Below are positions 12,201 to 27,200 of a stretch of 64,000 bases of DNA, in pieces. The position numbers and the translations under genes were made by a program. Below the pieces are notes generated by a model, which ran no database searches, was not told the origin of the DNA, and saw only the letters and a list, made by a program, of their open reading frames with translations. The stretch is taken from the NCBI GenBank assembly GCA_030248135.1, contig JASANC010003425.1, positions 1-64,000 of the forward strand, written 5' to 3'. This stretch comes from Theristus sp. LFF4_11 (lineage: Eukaryota; Nematoda; Chromadorea; Monhysterida; Xyalidae). The first letter of the stretch is position 1; every line of letters begins with the position of its first letter.

Positions 12201-15200
12201 ATAAAATGAACTATTATGATTCATGTGGTCAAACAGATTGAAGGCGGCGGTAGTTCTTTGTTGATTCATGATGGTGATCCCAGTGACGAAGGCCGTTATA
12301 CGTGCACGGCAACAAATGCTGGTGGCAATGCAAGCATCAGTATTCAGGTTCAAGTGATCAGTAAGTTCCGGAAGTACTTACTTTTCTCAGTTCAAAATGA
12401 ATTTTGTGATAGTGGTGGATATGGAAACCATACATCACATGAGAAAACATTTTTTATTTCCTCCAGTCGAGGAACTTTTTTTGTTCAAACGTTCATATGA
12501 GCATGTTTCTTTGTTAGCTTTTTTGAATGCATGCAGTTGTCAAGTTTTTATTTTTGCGACGTTTCTGTCCATGACATGGTCATTTGTGTTTGTGCCATTC
12601 GTTCAGTTCTATGTCAACATCTTTCTAGTTAATAGCGTAAGTCACCCAAAAATGTCTCAAAACAACCAAGTCGTTTTGGTTGTTTGCTTCTTTGTCTCAC
12701 TGTTTTGGTGCACGAGGCTTTTAAATTTGTAGGCGCGTTTCGAGTTTAAAAACCTTGTTTTAGCAAAGCCAGTGATTGAGCAGACTGAAACTGAATACGT
12801 AGTTGACGAAGGCAAACAGCTTGAATTACCTTGCCATGCGGTCGGAAGACCCGCCCCAACTATCACATGGCAAAAAGACGGCCGACCAATGTTGCTCAAC
12901 ACCAATGAATATATCATACAGGTGTGTTCTTTTCCTGGCTTTCTAATGAGACTGAATTTTTGCTTTGTTTGTTTTTATTTTTTGGTTTTTTCTAGCCTGA
13001 TGGCCGAGTGATGATCTATCGTTCAGCCAAAAAAGATGGCGGGCTCTACATTTGCACCGCTTCGAACCCAGCCGGCGAAGCGACGCATGCTTTGAGGGTA
13101 CATGTCCGAGGTATGTAAATCTTTGGCCTGTAAGAGATGTGTTATTCAATTTTATTTGTTTAATGTTTTTTTGGTAGCACATGACTTTTTTGTAGGCTGT
13201 TGTTTACTTTCAGTTGCTCCAACGATTTTGCCCGATCAGCCTGTCTATAATGTGATTGAAGGAAATGCGATAACGTTGTCTTGTCGAGCACTCGGTGATC
13301 CAGAACCATCTATTGAATGGTTTTTTAATGATCAATTGATTACCGATATTAGACCAACGAACGATGGCGCTTTAATTATACAAGTAAAGTGTTTGCGTTA
13401 TTGGATTTTTTTGTTTTTTTGTTAATCCATCTGCGTTTTTTTCATTTCAAATCTTTTCAATGGTGAAATACAAAAATTCCAATGTTTGCGATTTCGACAG
13501 GTAAGCGCATATCACGGTGCCCCTGACTAGTCAGTGTGACGGACACCAGCATAATTGCACAAAAGCGTTTTGCTTCAGGCTGATTTTATAGTCTGAGTAA
13601 AACATCAGCGAGCCCAGGATACAAAGTCTTACAAAATAAACCAGCCTAGGTCTCGGGCAACTAAGCCACAATGGACCCGGTGTTTTGCGAGCGTATGCAA
13701 TAATAAAGTCCCGCAATTCACGTGAGTAAATAAAATAATTTAGTATTTGGTAATTTTAGATTGCTGAACCGAGTCATCGCGGAGATTACAAATGTGTTGC
13801 CACAAATCTCGTTGGGTCGGCAACGCGCACAGTGTCACTTGCTGTGCATAGTATGTTGCGTTTGTAGTATAGAATAAACAGATTTCTTAGAGAAATGAAA
13901 AGATGCGACAAGCTTAACAGAAAAAAACATCTACTTTTGAAACATTGTTTCAATTCAGCGACACCTGAGATCATGATCGGTGAAGAGGTGAAAACAATTT
14001 ATGTCACTGTTAATCACACTGCATTACTTGCGTGTCCTGCTCGGGCTGAGCCGCCTCCTTCTAGGATATGGACATACGAAGAACGCCGTGTGTTCCGTGG
14101 ATATTCTTATGGATCAGTGAGTACGGATGAAAGTTCAGTTTAAAACTTTCAACCAAAACAAATTTTCAAAGCCTCATCAGGAACTGCGATTTACTGGCGA
14201 CGGAGCGCTGGAAATAGATCGAGTTCAAATGCAGCACGGTGGTCGATATCGATGCACTGTAGCAAACTTGGCGGGAAATGATTCTGTTCGATATCAACTG
14301 ATCGTGCAAGGTATGCTGCGTTTTGTATGATCAAATTTCCTCATACAGTCGAAAACTCTAAATTTTAGGCAATGAGCTGATTAGTTGGTGATCAGGTGAT
14401 GATTGCTTTCTGTGCAGGCGATGTGGGGCGCAATATGTCATGCACAGAAAGCCTGTCACACGCAATCACCAGCCAATCAGCCGATTGCCTATAATTTAGA
14501 TTTAGACTGTAGTTGAATGTTTGCTAACTCTTCAACCAATTATCAGATCCTCCAAAAATCATCAGTGACATTGCTGGTACTCTTGACGTTGTGCTTGGTC
14601 TAATGATGGAAGTACCCTGTCGCGCAGTCGGCACCCCACGTCCGCACATCAGCTGGAAAAAAGACGGTTTCGAGGTAACGGCAAATTGTTTTTGTTTTTA
14701 CGCGTCAACAGTCGAACTCTAGTAGGCAATCATAGCTGATCAGTTGGAGATCACGCCTGAACAAAAAGCATACATCACGTTATCAGCAGCCAGTCACCTG
14801 TTTGCCTATACTTTAGAGCAAACCTGAGCAACAGTTCCATAATTTTGCAGATTATTTCTGATCGTGTGATTAATATCGATCCGGATGGTACGCTTCGAAT
14901 CAAGAAGGCCGAGTTGACCCATGCTGGTGTCTACACTTGTATCGCAAAGAATGCAGCAGGAAATGATTCCAGGACAACGCATGTTGTTGTTCAAGGTCTG
15001 AGGCTCAATTCGTTGAAAGATCGTTTTGTCTGTTCTGCTTTTTCATCCATAAATAGTTTTGTTTTAGTGGCTCTGGAATAGATAGTTTTTTGGGAGGGGG
15101 CGTTCTCTACCCCTTCTTCAACCCTTCGAAAGCCATAGACTTTTGTCAAAAACGAAAAACAGTGTTATGAGCAGAGAACTATGTACATTGAGGCAAAGTG

Positions 15201-18200
15201 TGTCAGGCTCTGTGAAGGGTTGAACTTGTGCCTTTTGAAATTATAAGGATGAATATTTTGTTTTTGAATCAATCGATGCAAAAAATTTTAGAGCCACCGA
15301 TCATCCTTCCCAATACTGAAACAGACTACAGTGCCACAGAAGGTTCAGGAATCGAGATGCGTTGCCAGGTGAATTTGAAAAAAAAGTTCCCTATTAGTTT
15401 GTTTATGTTCCCAAGCAAAGATTAAAACGTGTTTTGTTAAATTATACGAACAGGCGAGCGGATCTCCTAAACCTGAAATTCACTGGCACCGACGTGGAAG
15501 TCGTTTGACGCCTGGTACTCCAGGAGTTGAAATAGAAGACGACAACACTCTTCGTTTGACATCGGTGAATTCAGCGGATCATGGTGCTTATTTGTGCAAA
15601 GCGGTCAATCCAGCAGGAGTGGACGAGAAAGTAATGAAACTGACAGTAATTGGTGGGTTTCACCGTTCGATTTTTTATCTGTTAGACGCTTCATGCTCTT
15701 TTGGATCACGTGTGTCTTTTGGATTTTCCAGTGCCACCTGAAATTCCGGAGCAAGACAAAATCATACAAGAAGACGTTCATATTGGTAAATCATTCAGCC
15801 TGTATTGTCCAGTGTTCTCGACCCCAATTCCACAGGTACAGTGTAGCAAACAAGAAGTTTCAAAAATACACTGTCGAATCAAAAATTAATCCGTTATCAA
15901 CATCAGATGAGCCAACATTCAAACAATTCAGATAAACTGGGAGATGAACAATCGACCTCTCGCTGAAAACGATCCAAACGTTGAGTTGTCAGAAGATCGG
16001 CGAAGGTTGCACATACAAAAGGCCAGAACAACTGACGCTGGTGTTTACAAATGCATTGCTCGCAACCCAGCCGGGACCAGTACGAAAACGTTCGAAGTGG
16101 AAGTGTTGAGTATGTTTTCTACACAATAGTTTTAGGATTACACTATAGGATTACAAAATAACGATTTTAATTTTAATTTTTGTTTACTAGTTTGCAGTTC
16201 ACCCGCCCCTTTTGTTTCTAGTTCCACCAAACATTGATGAAACGGAATGGAAACGAAAATTAGAAGTGATCCAAAATGACAGCATTGAATTCGGTTGTCC
16301 TGTAAGTGGGCTTCCTGACCCTGAACTCAACTGGCTAGCAAACGGTCAACTTTTGGAGCCGAACATTCCCACTCAAGGCATTCGACTGTCAAATGACAAG
16401 AGAACGGTACGTTAAAGTTTTTTTTTCTAGTTTAGCAGTTGCAAACAGCTGAGCAGGAGCTTTGTTTTCAGGTCCGCATTGACACTGCCGAACTTGACCA
16501 TGAAGGAACTTACACTTGCTTAGCAACAAACAAAGCAGGAAATCTTGATGTTGATGTGGATCTGACTGTCTTAGGTGCGTGGTTAATAAAACAAGTATGA
16601 TTTTATGTGATGTTTTAATAAGATAAAAAGTTTGTTATCTTTTTTTCAGCGCCGCCAACATTGGGTTCGGACCAAAACGTCACAATCACAGTTGGCAACA
16701 TGGTCACATTCACGTGTAATCCACAGGAAGACCGTTTAAAAACCAGTATCACTTGGTTGATGGTTGGTTTCACTGCTTGACTTGATACGTAAAACCTTCA
16801 GAGCCATTATAGCTCGATTTGTTATCAGATAACAATTGTTTGATTATCTGATTGTTTTTTCGGCCGTTTTTAAAATCCTCCGTTTACTTGCAATCATTAT
16901 TGTGGTCTATTAAAATGTTAAAATTTACTTACTTATTCACACCTATTTTTTTTATGTAATCCTTTTACAGAATGGCCAAAACATTGAGTCCCTTGGTCCA
17001 GCAGCACAGACGGCACTCGAAGGCAGTCGACTGTTCCTAAAGGACGTTCAGTTGGACCACGCGGGCCGATATACGTGCATCGTACGGAACACGGCCGGTG
17101 AAACGCGCAAGAACTACTATCTGAACGTGTTTGGTGTGTTGCACAATGGGCAATTTTTTTATTTTTTATTCATAATGAACAATATTAAACCGTGTAGTGT
17201 ACCATATTTGATAATAATATCATTTATTCATACATGTACGTAGTTTAATGAACTCATTATCACTTGTCTTTGTCAGACCGTGCTAAGATTTTTATCGTAC
17301 ACCATTTTTTGTTTTAGAGCCGCCCTCATTTCGCGAAAACGACTACGAGCGCAACATACAAGTGAACGAAGGTCAATCGCTCACTTTGCAATGTCATGCA
17401 AATGGTTTCCCAGAACCGAAGGTACGTTGTAGTTTTATACAAATTGTAAAGTTTTGGAAGACCATTCCACCAGAAGACAAAGTTTATTTAATTTTGCTGA
17501 CTTCTTTATCCGACTTTATTTTTCAACCTATCCTAACCGGAGAGTAAACTGCGTTCATGACGCACGGCCCGACAGAAAACCAAAAATTTAAATTCGGATA
17601 AACACGATCGAGCGTTTTTTAGACAAAATTTAACGGCTTAAAATTTGCGCCGAAAAAATTGCGATTACGCTTAAAATGGATTTAGGTGTGCAAATCTTCT
17701 CCAACCTTTTGATTGTTAAACAACCTAATGAACACTGTAGTTTTATTTTGTGTTTACTTTCGAATCATGTTGTATTTGGTACTTCTAACCATAGGTTCGC
17801 TGGCTACGAAATGGTGAATCGCTTTCCCTGAACAGTCTGAATGGCGTCAAAATGGAGCACGAAAATCAGATCTTAGTAATCGACAAAGCGTACAGCGGTC
17901 GACCGATACAGTACACCTGTATTGCTGAGAATGTTGTTGGCACCGTTTCTCGTGACTTCTTTGTGCAAACTATTGGTGAGGTTCTTGTCTGAGTGCGGAC
18001 ACAGTCTCCTCTTACTTCCACACGCATTTAGCTGTCTCCTGATAATGTTCATTACACAGACATAGACGTCGCGCGTTATCAGATCGCTTTGGTGTACCTG
18101 TGGGGTGTCACTCTGTTGACTGTGCAACGTTAGACTTTTTAAATCCCCCGTGGAACAAAAGTTTCCATACAAAGACGCCAGTCCGTTTGTTTGAGCCTGT

Positions 18201-21200
18201 CCGTCAGTGTCCAGCAACGACTCACTTTTTGTGATCGCCGTCGTTTTTCCAGCGGCGCCGATCGTCACGGATGGCGGCACGGACACGCTGCTCATCAAAC
18301 GCCCCGAAGGTTCGAGTGTCACGATGGAGTGCCCGTTCACGGTGACGTTCGGACTGGCCGACATTCATTGGACGCGAGACGGGCGACCGCTGCCCGTCAG
18401 TTTTTTGTGTTTGCTTCCACAAACTTTATTCTAGATGCTTTGGTAAATCTCATTTTTGTAAGTGTTTATTCTGCTGTTACTTGAGCACTGCAGGTGTAAC
18501 TCTATAACATATCCAGCTAGCTGATTGGTTGGTGCATGCATTCTGTGCATGAATTGCTATGGAGGCGGAGTTTGGTTTGCATAAATTGCATGCATCACGT
18601 GACTACCAGCGAGTTGGATGTGTTATAGAGTTTGTTTTGTATTTGCCATGGTTGTATTTTTTTAATTTTGTTGTTTGATTGAATTTATAGCTAGTGCTCA
18701 TATTCGACTTGAAATCACACGATATGCGTTTTGCCATCAGCAGACTTCCATTCCTGAAATCAGAAAGTTCAGTTCGTTTGTGTTTCTTTGCAGCCGAACG
18801 ACCCGAACATGCAAGTGTCGCTTGACGGCTATCGATTGCACATGATGAATGTAGAGCCGGATGATGAGGTGATCTTTGAAAATTCATCCCTTTACCGTTT
18901 TGATGTTTTTTCCACATCATGAATTTGTTGCGTTTTTTTTTAATTACTTTGTTTAACATTGCCAAATTCCAGGCCATGTACACGTGCGTTGCAAGCAACT
19001 CAGCTGGCGAAGCCAGCAAGAACTTTCGGCTGGTGGTTTTAGGTTTGTAACAATTGTCAAATTCATCTTATCCAAAGCTAGTCAGTTTGTGCGGTTATGC
19101 GGTTGCGAAACAAAGTCATCAATTGCGCCCAAGAAAACATGTTCTTTCGTGCAAATAAATTTGCACCATTCACTTTTAAAAATGCAACCAATTTGAGTTT
19201 TATTAGTTGCGGTGAAACAGCCTGGTGTCAAATTTTGGTTACTGATTGACGCTAATCAAATAACAGCTTTTCAAAAAGAATCTTAAATTTCAGTGCGACC
19301 AAAGTTCACTGGAGAAATGGTCGAAGACATTGAGGTGATCGAAGGCCAATCGTTGACTCTGAGGTGCGAAATGCATGCGAAACCGCCACCTCGTATTGAT
19401 TGGCTGAAGGACGGTTTCAGTTTGAATGGCCAACACGACGTCGAAGTAAGAAATAATGTTTCTTGGTTTGGGCGTGACGTGTATGTGTGGATAGAAAAAT
19501 TGAATCTTTTTTCGTATTTGAATAATACATAATTCCAACACTTGGTTAACAAGCCGCTTGTTTTTTTTTCGATTTTCGGCTTGGTTTTGGTTCGCTCAAG
19601 TTCAAAGCATGACGCAACCAACCAGACAGAAAGAACAGTTTGGTTTTCACTTTCGCGGCAGTTTCGCACAAAATCATAATTCAATTGAGTGTTTTAGTTT
19701 GACTGTTTTTTTATATTTTCTTCACAGATTCTGTCCGACAACAGCACCCTCTATGTGTCGGAGGCGCGTCGTCGCCACGGCGGCGTCTATTTCTGCAAGG
19801 CGCGCAACGATGCCGGATCGGCCGAGAAGACGTTCAATGTTCGTGTGATTTTGAAACCGCAAATGCTCGGCACTGAAGTTCGTTTGCTTTTTATTGAATT
19901 TTTTGCAACTTTGCCTGCTGATGTTTTTTTACATCGATGCATTAGGATTACGAAGAAAACCTTATTTTATGGCAATCTTTACCGTGAATTGAGCCGACGC
20001 CCGACAATTATCATTGGTGTCACTCTGAATTCAGAAATCAAAATTTTTTTCTGCCCATCTACTTGCAGTTTAATAAAAAAAGAATAAATTTGAAACGAAT
20101 GATCAAAACTTCACTTTTATTCAAGGAAGCCGCAACAGTTGAAGTGATCATAACGACACCGCTGACGTTGGATTGTCCCATTCGAAACCCGATCGGGGTC
20201 GAATTTTCGTGGACTCGTCATCAGCAGCCTGTGCAAGATGGACAGTTTGGAGCGAAGGTACTTGCTTGATGGTTGCACACGTTTTTGTTGTCTTGGATGA
20301 AGTATTGGGTGCATTATAGAACTGATTGGTCGGCCGCTGAGTTGATTGAGCGAAGATCATTGACGTTTGCAGATTTTACCCATTTCACATCGTGTTTGGT
20401 TTGGTCGCCAAAAATTTCAGTTGTCAAAATGTTTCGAATATTTTTTTTGTTTACGAATCTGCTGGAAAAATAGCTAGAAAACAGTTTTACGGTAAAACCT
20501 TTATAAAACTGTTTCAGCTCATAAATGGCGGCCGTCACTTGCACATCGCTGAGGCGAAACGAGACGACGCTGGACAATTCAGATGCGAAGTGATCAACAA
20601 AGCGGGTCGCGCCACGAAAAAGTACAATGTCGTTGTGCTTGGTGAGCATTGTTTTGGTTCTGTTAAGTTTGTATCTATTTTCAAAATTTTGGATCTTGAT
20701 TTGCTTGAGGCGACTGATTCGTCCAACTGACTTACAGGGTCGTAAATGTCAAGTTGAATAGCCTGAAATTTAACCGCACAACGGAACGAATTGTTTTGTT
20801 CATTTTCACACGCCAATTTTCCCAGTTCATTGTCGTTCGAACAGCGTCTCACGCACGCACGCCCCCCTAAAAAACGCTTTCAGTCCCGCCGACGATCCTT
20901 GGCGTCAGCGGCCACAGGATCGTGGTCGAGAACGGAACGCTGATGCTGCCGTGCGAGACCGACGGTGTGCCGGATCCAACCATCACGTGGACGAAAGACG
21001 GCGACCCTGCGCAAACGCTGCCGAACGTTGAGTTGCTCTCGCGTGGACAGCAATTCAGGTTGGTGTTCTGAAACAAAACTGACGAAGTTCGCTGTTTGCG
21101 GTTTCGCGAGGTAGCCGTCTCCCTGCTCATCAGTGCGGCGGATACCGGGCAGGAAGTTCATTTTTGCTCGGCTTCTTTACTTCTTCTTTGTTTATGCTGA

Positions 21201-24200
21201 TTTGGTCTTTTTAAAGCGATTCTATGATTGACAGTCCCTTTCTGCTTCCTGGCTGGAGTTCCTGTAGTTCTCTGCAGAAATTGTTGTTGGCTTCTGACCG
21301 GCCGCTGCTTGTGTGTTCCACTGAAAAATTCGATTAACGGCTTGGTCGTGTTTGCTGATTTGCTGCAGGCAATCTGTGTGTTGCGTTGTGCTTAGATTCA
21401 ACGTTTAGATTTTTCTCCGTTCCAGTTCCAAATTTGTGGTTTCCGAAAAACAAATGGATTCAATCGGTGCCGATTTTGTACAGAATCACGCAAGCAGCCG
21501 AAGTGCACGAGGGCGGGTACATGTGCGTCGCAACGAACACTGCTGGTCAGGCGGACATTGACTTCGACGTCGAAGTGATCAGTGAGTTGCTTTTTTAAAT
21601 TGTTTTCATTCATTTCATTTTGCTTTCACATAGTGACAATAGTGACGACGCATGCCATCACAAAATTTCGGCGTCATGAACATCCGCTCTACACATTTTT
21701 TGTGGTTGTTTTCAGCGAAGCCGAGCGTTGCGCAGTCGATCAAGAACGTCATCGAGGTCGTCGTTGGCGAGAGCGCCAATATGCGATGTCCGATTCTCGA
21801 TCGTAAAGATCCGGGCGAGATCAGTTGGCTGCGCGATCGGCGACCACTGCAAGCGCCCGACGACGAGCGTTATTTGATCTCGCAGAGCGGCCGAAAGTTT
21901 CATCTCAGCAAGTTCGTTAAAATGTTTCTGTTGTTGTTGATTCGGTTGTTGTTCTTTGCCGTAACTGCGGCAAGGTGTCGCACCGGCAATTTCGATAACA
22001 ATGCTGCACATGAGCGATGTTGTTTTATTACCGCCACACCACAGCCGAACACAAAAATGCTCACACGGACGCTCGGTGCATTGCAGCCGTTCTTATTTTT
22101 TGCCATTGATTGGAGTGACCACAAAATTAGCGATGCCGCTCTCTTCTGCACCCAATAAGTGTTTATTATAAGCTCAAACCGGTTCCGAATGATTGAAACT
22201 TGTCACCCCGAGTACAACCAAACATGGTAAAATGCCATCCGGCGGTACTGGTCCACCAAGGTCATCAAGTGCGTTATTGTTTTGAAACCAGGTTGAAACT
22301 TTTGTTTAGAAAGTAACTGACGAAACAAATGAGATCGTAAATCACTAACTGATGGTAAACGTAAGTGTTTGCTTGAACAATGTGGATTCCGTAAAAGGGG
22401 TAGACGAATGAAGCAAAAATTTCGTCCAATAGATTTGACAACAGTAAAAATGTTTAAAAATTATTATTTTTTTAATTTAACTGATTGTTAAAACAGTTTG
22501 CCAAAACTAATTAACACGACAATGCAGTGAAAAACCAGTCCCAGCTGAAATACCAATTTATGGGTTGCAAAAGCTTATCACGTTTTGTCGCACTTGAAAT
22601 GAATCCAACGTGATTGATGCAGCATAATGTTGTCAGTCCAATTTCATGGATTGATTGTCGCGACGCCAGTAAGCGAGTCCGATCAGTGCGCCAATCGCGT
22701 AAAACACGATAAGCACCGTCTGTATGAAAAAACGGAACAGCTCGAAAGTAGCTTTTCAGTACATGGCAATTGAATTTCTTTTTTTCAGCCTTTTTGCCTG
22801 TTTTTACCTTTCAGGATTTTTTCTTTCGGGTCTTAAAAACAAGAAATACGCATGAATGAATAAAAAGTTACTGTGAAAAAAAATTGAGAAAGAACTACCA
22901 GATTCATATAGTGCGCTTTAAAAGGAAACTGGTGATTTTTTGTTCCTCGTTCGATGTTGAACAACAGTTGCAGCAAGTATTCAAAACGGACGATCGAGAG
23001 AAGCGCGTTGCGTACGGCGAACAATAATCCGACGAATTTCGGATTGTTTGTGACCAGTTGAACGTTGTGACAGCAACGCGGATTCAGATGAGCGATGGTG
23101 ACAATCACGTAGATCAGTGGACCGATGATGTGCTGCATGATGGTGTGCATCAGCTTGAATGAATAGCGGCGACCGTCTTAGATTAACGCGTTGATTAGAG
23201 AGGACAGTTTCAATTGGAACTATGACTGACCGGCACACGCTCTCAGTATATCGTTCATCGTGGGACACACACTCACGGTCGGACATCATCACAGAGATTT
23301 GGCGACAAAAAGGCTTGGTCTCGCCACCTGACGCTAGTGGCCAGTAACAAACAACAAAATCAGCGGCAAAACTTTATTTTTGCTCTATACTTTACTCGAA
23401 GACTAGAATTTGCTCGTAAAAGTTGTGTGTCGGTTGCTGTTTTCTCTGTGTGCACTTGTGCAAACTACGAACGGCTGTACCGTTTCCGGATCACCTTCAG
23501 CGCAAGGTTTGCTCATTTTCCATTTCAGATGTTGTTCATATTGTACTGGTCAAACCATCTTTCTTCAAAATTTAATGTCATTGTTTGTGTTTTTGTATGG
23601 CCGTATTACACAAGCAAGATATATCGAGAGCGTGTGTGTTGGTCAGACAAAACGTTCATCTTTGAAACTGGCCCCTGGAAATATTCCATATCTGTGATAT
23701 ATAATGAAGCTGAATGTGACGGACAGCAACTGTTCGGGAGCATTGATCACAGTGACGACAAAGTCCATCGCAAGATAGCAACGCAACACGGTTGCTGTCG
23801 ACAGCGACGCGCTGACGGCCGTCAATCGATCCACAGTTGTCGTCATTATATTCAGATTTCACAGGCACGAACCAACTGGAAAATTTGATTAAAACGCCGA
23901 AAATTGAAATTTTGAAATCGACAAAATCGATGAGCGTCCTGAACACCAAGAAACGGATTTATTATCAGACGAATTTATTTGCAAAAGTTTGCAGGTTTTT
24001 GAGAAAAATAATTACATGACGATTGGCTTGCACTGTGCATGTGCGGCCAATCAGAGCAATTTAGCTGAACAGAGCAAAATTTATTTTATCTGTGACACAC
24101 TGTAAGCGAACAAGCAAATAACGTGAGCATTGAACGATCAACATCTAACAACATACTCAGCCTCTGCATATGCTTCTTGCCGTTTTGACACAAAATGTCT

Positions 24201-27200
24201 CGTGTTAAAAACTACTCTTGCAAACCACAGCAATATTCTCGGCTGCAGCGACAGTCGATTTTGTGCTTTGCGTAGCCTAAACAAAGCTTGTTCTCGCCCA
24301 TAAAGCGTTTGCATAAACAAATCGTTTGAAATCGAATATGGCTGGGTATGCATGATCAACCACGAAATAGCTAGCGGTCAACAAATCTAAAACAAAAAAT
24401 CAAAAGGTACACCTGAATGTAATGCGCTGACCGTCCACAAGTCCATTATCACCGTCAGCAGGGGCCCAATCGCGACAATAATAATAAACTGAAAGTTTTG
24501 CATTTTCAATTGAAAGTGATGTGAAAGTGATGAAAGTGAAAGTTCAATTTCAAAACTTGTCTATAAAAATAAACGTTTCAGCGCCCAAACAACGGACGAA
24601 GGCACGTACAGCTGTCGGGTGACCAACAAAGCTGGCAGTTCAATCGTTGACTTTAAGTTGGTCGTTTTGGAGCCGCCGCAGATTTTGATTCTGGCCAGCG
24701 ACAAGAATCGAACAGTGGTCGAAAACTCAACTTTCGTCTTGAGTTGCCCAGCCGAGGGCAAACCGGACCCCAGTATCACGTGGTGAGTGGTTTACAGAAA
24801 AGTTGGAGTCTGAAATTTGCGAATCGCCGTTGTATGTTTGTGGTAGGAGTTTGATTAATCATGGCCTCGAACTTGAAGTACGCTTTTTGAGTATTGAAAA
24901 TGACATCGTTTTGTCAGGCTCAAGCCCGAGTTCCTGACAAATGGCAATGGAGATTGAACCGTATTGATATTGAGTTGTTGTTGCGTTTTGACAAATCGGT
25001 TTCGTAGCACAAAATACGGTGTTGTTTGCTATGACATACGACGCTGAACTTTACCCCGCGAACGTAACAAAACATGGCTAAAAACGAGCGCTTTTTCCGA
25101 TTTCAGGTACAAAGATGGTGTCGAACTGACGCCGGCTGTGCTGGTTGAACAGCTGAAAGGCGGTGTGATTGAGGGGAACACGCTGCGCATTGCTCGAGTC
25201 AAGGTTTGTGATGCGGTGTAGCCAAACCGGCAGTGCTGCAGTTTGAAGTCTTTTTTCTGCATTTGTCATATTTCACCCATGAAAAAAGCGACAAAAAAAC
25301 CTTTCCTTCCAGATCGCGCACGGCGGCCGTTTCACGTGTGCCGCAACGAACAAAGCCGGCGAGGACGATGAAGACGTCATCGTGTATGTCATGAGTAAGT
25401 GGCTGCTTAGAGAATAATCACGCTGAAAGCTATTTGAATTCCTTCTCACCTGAAAAACTTCAGAAAAGTTGAAAAAGCCGAAATGCATATTCGGTGTTTT
25501 TGCCGACAGGATTGCTTGACTTGATTGGATTCTGTCTGTGCTCACAAATACCATATTACTGTCAGATGCGCATCGCATCATGTTGTGCATTTCGATGACT
25601 GGCAATAAAGCTGTGATACAGCCAACATCAACATTTTCATTTCTACAATTTCAACAAAAACTCATCTCGCGAAACAACATGTAATTTTCCAGCCCCTCCA
25701 CGAATCGAGCGCGATGGTATCCCGGACAAGGCAGCGGTGGCGGTGACGCAACGCCAAAGTCTCTCCTGTCCCGCATTTGGCCGCCCCGTGCCCGCTGTCA
25801 ATTGGCTGAAAGACGGACGCGCCTTGGGAACGCAGTCAAAAAATGTCGGTTTTAGCCCTGAAACTTTGCTTGCAATTACAGTGGCTTGATTGGTTTTGCA
25901 CTGGAGCGCACGCACGTTTCGCTGTGTTTGCCTTGGAGATCACTGGATGAGGCCACACTGATCTGACGTTCTGCAGCTGAAGTTGACCAGACTGAAATGC
26001 AGAGAAACCTCCATAGTATTTTACGGTTTACGAATCGTTATTGTTCAAATGCTCTGCAACTTTTCATCGCAACAAAAGAGTTGGATACTGAGAAAAAATA
26101 CTGGATAGTGTATCTGAGAAAAAACCTGTCAAGTTTCACTCCCACAGTAGTACGGTAAACCATGTGCACTGATTCATCCTGCCAAGTTGATGCAATCAAT
26201 CAACCTGCAAGATTCAACTGGCAGAATGCAAAAATTGGTTGCACTCAAAATGGTTTAGCAGTTTTACTGTATTCATATTTTTCAGGCAGTTTTATCAGCA
26301 TCCGGTCAACGGCTGCATTTGCTCGACGTTTCGAAGGAGGACGCCGGCCGGTACACGTGCGTCGCGAAGAACGCCGCCGGCGAGGACAAACGCGACTTCA
26401 CGCTCGAGATTCACGGTAAATCTGGCGCGGGGGGAGATCTTGAATTTCGTCGGTTTTTTTATTCAATTTTCGAAATCGAACGGTTAAAAAAGTTGGAAAA
26501 AATAAAACTATATATTACTTGAAATGTTTAGTTTAGAGTTGTCGATTTGTTTGCTTGTTCGAACTGTTTGTGATTTGCGTTTTTCACCAACCGGACAAAC
26601 AGTGTTGAAAAAAAAACTGCTCCTCCCAGTTTTAATCAAAGTTTTACCTGATGTTCGTCGAATAGGCGTCTACCATAAACAAACCAACACACAGTAGTGA
26701 ACCTTTTCCGCAGAAAATAGGGATAAAACCTTCATCTTTTTCGTTGTTTGCAGATAATCATATGAAAACTGCTGGAAAATTTTCCAGAAAAACCGAGCAT
26801 CGCCGGCACGAATCTGCCGCTGACGATGCCGATTGAGGTTGGCCGAACGACGTTCGTCTCGTGTCCGGCCACCGGCAGTCCAACGCCGACGATCTCCTGG
26901 TTTAAAGTCGGTCTCGAAATTTTTTTTTCGTTCAACTTTTTTGTGATCGACTTGCTGAAAGACTGATAGTGAAACTTCACTAGAAAATCAAAAAATTCAC
27001 GTTGGACGACTTGACCAACCAATCCGTCGGTGCAATCGCTCGTTTCAGTCGGTCGAATTTGAGTGTGTTCGCTGATTGGTCCCATCGAGCTGGTTAGCCG
27101 CTTCACCCAATCAGCGCGTTCGGGGACGTGTTTTATTCCGTGAACGGAACACAGCCAGCGTTTTACAGCCGATCAAGCATGAAACAGAACGCTGAATTGC

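Noticed and set aside
23337..23888. Plus-strand ORF of 183 codons in the Ig20 intron
   Set aside because: It lies opposite the membrane-protein exons and shows no Ig signature, matching splice sites or known motif.
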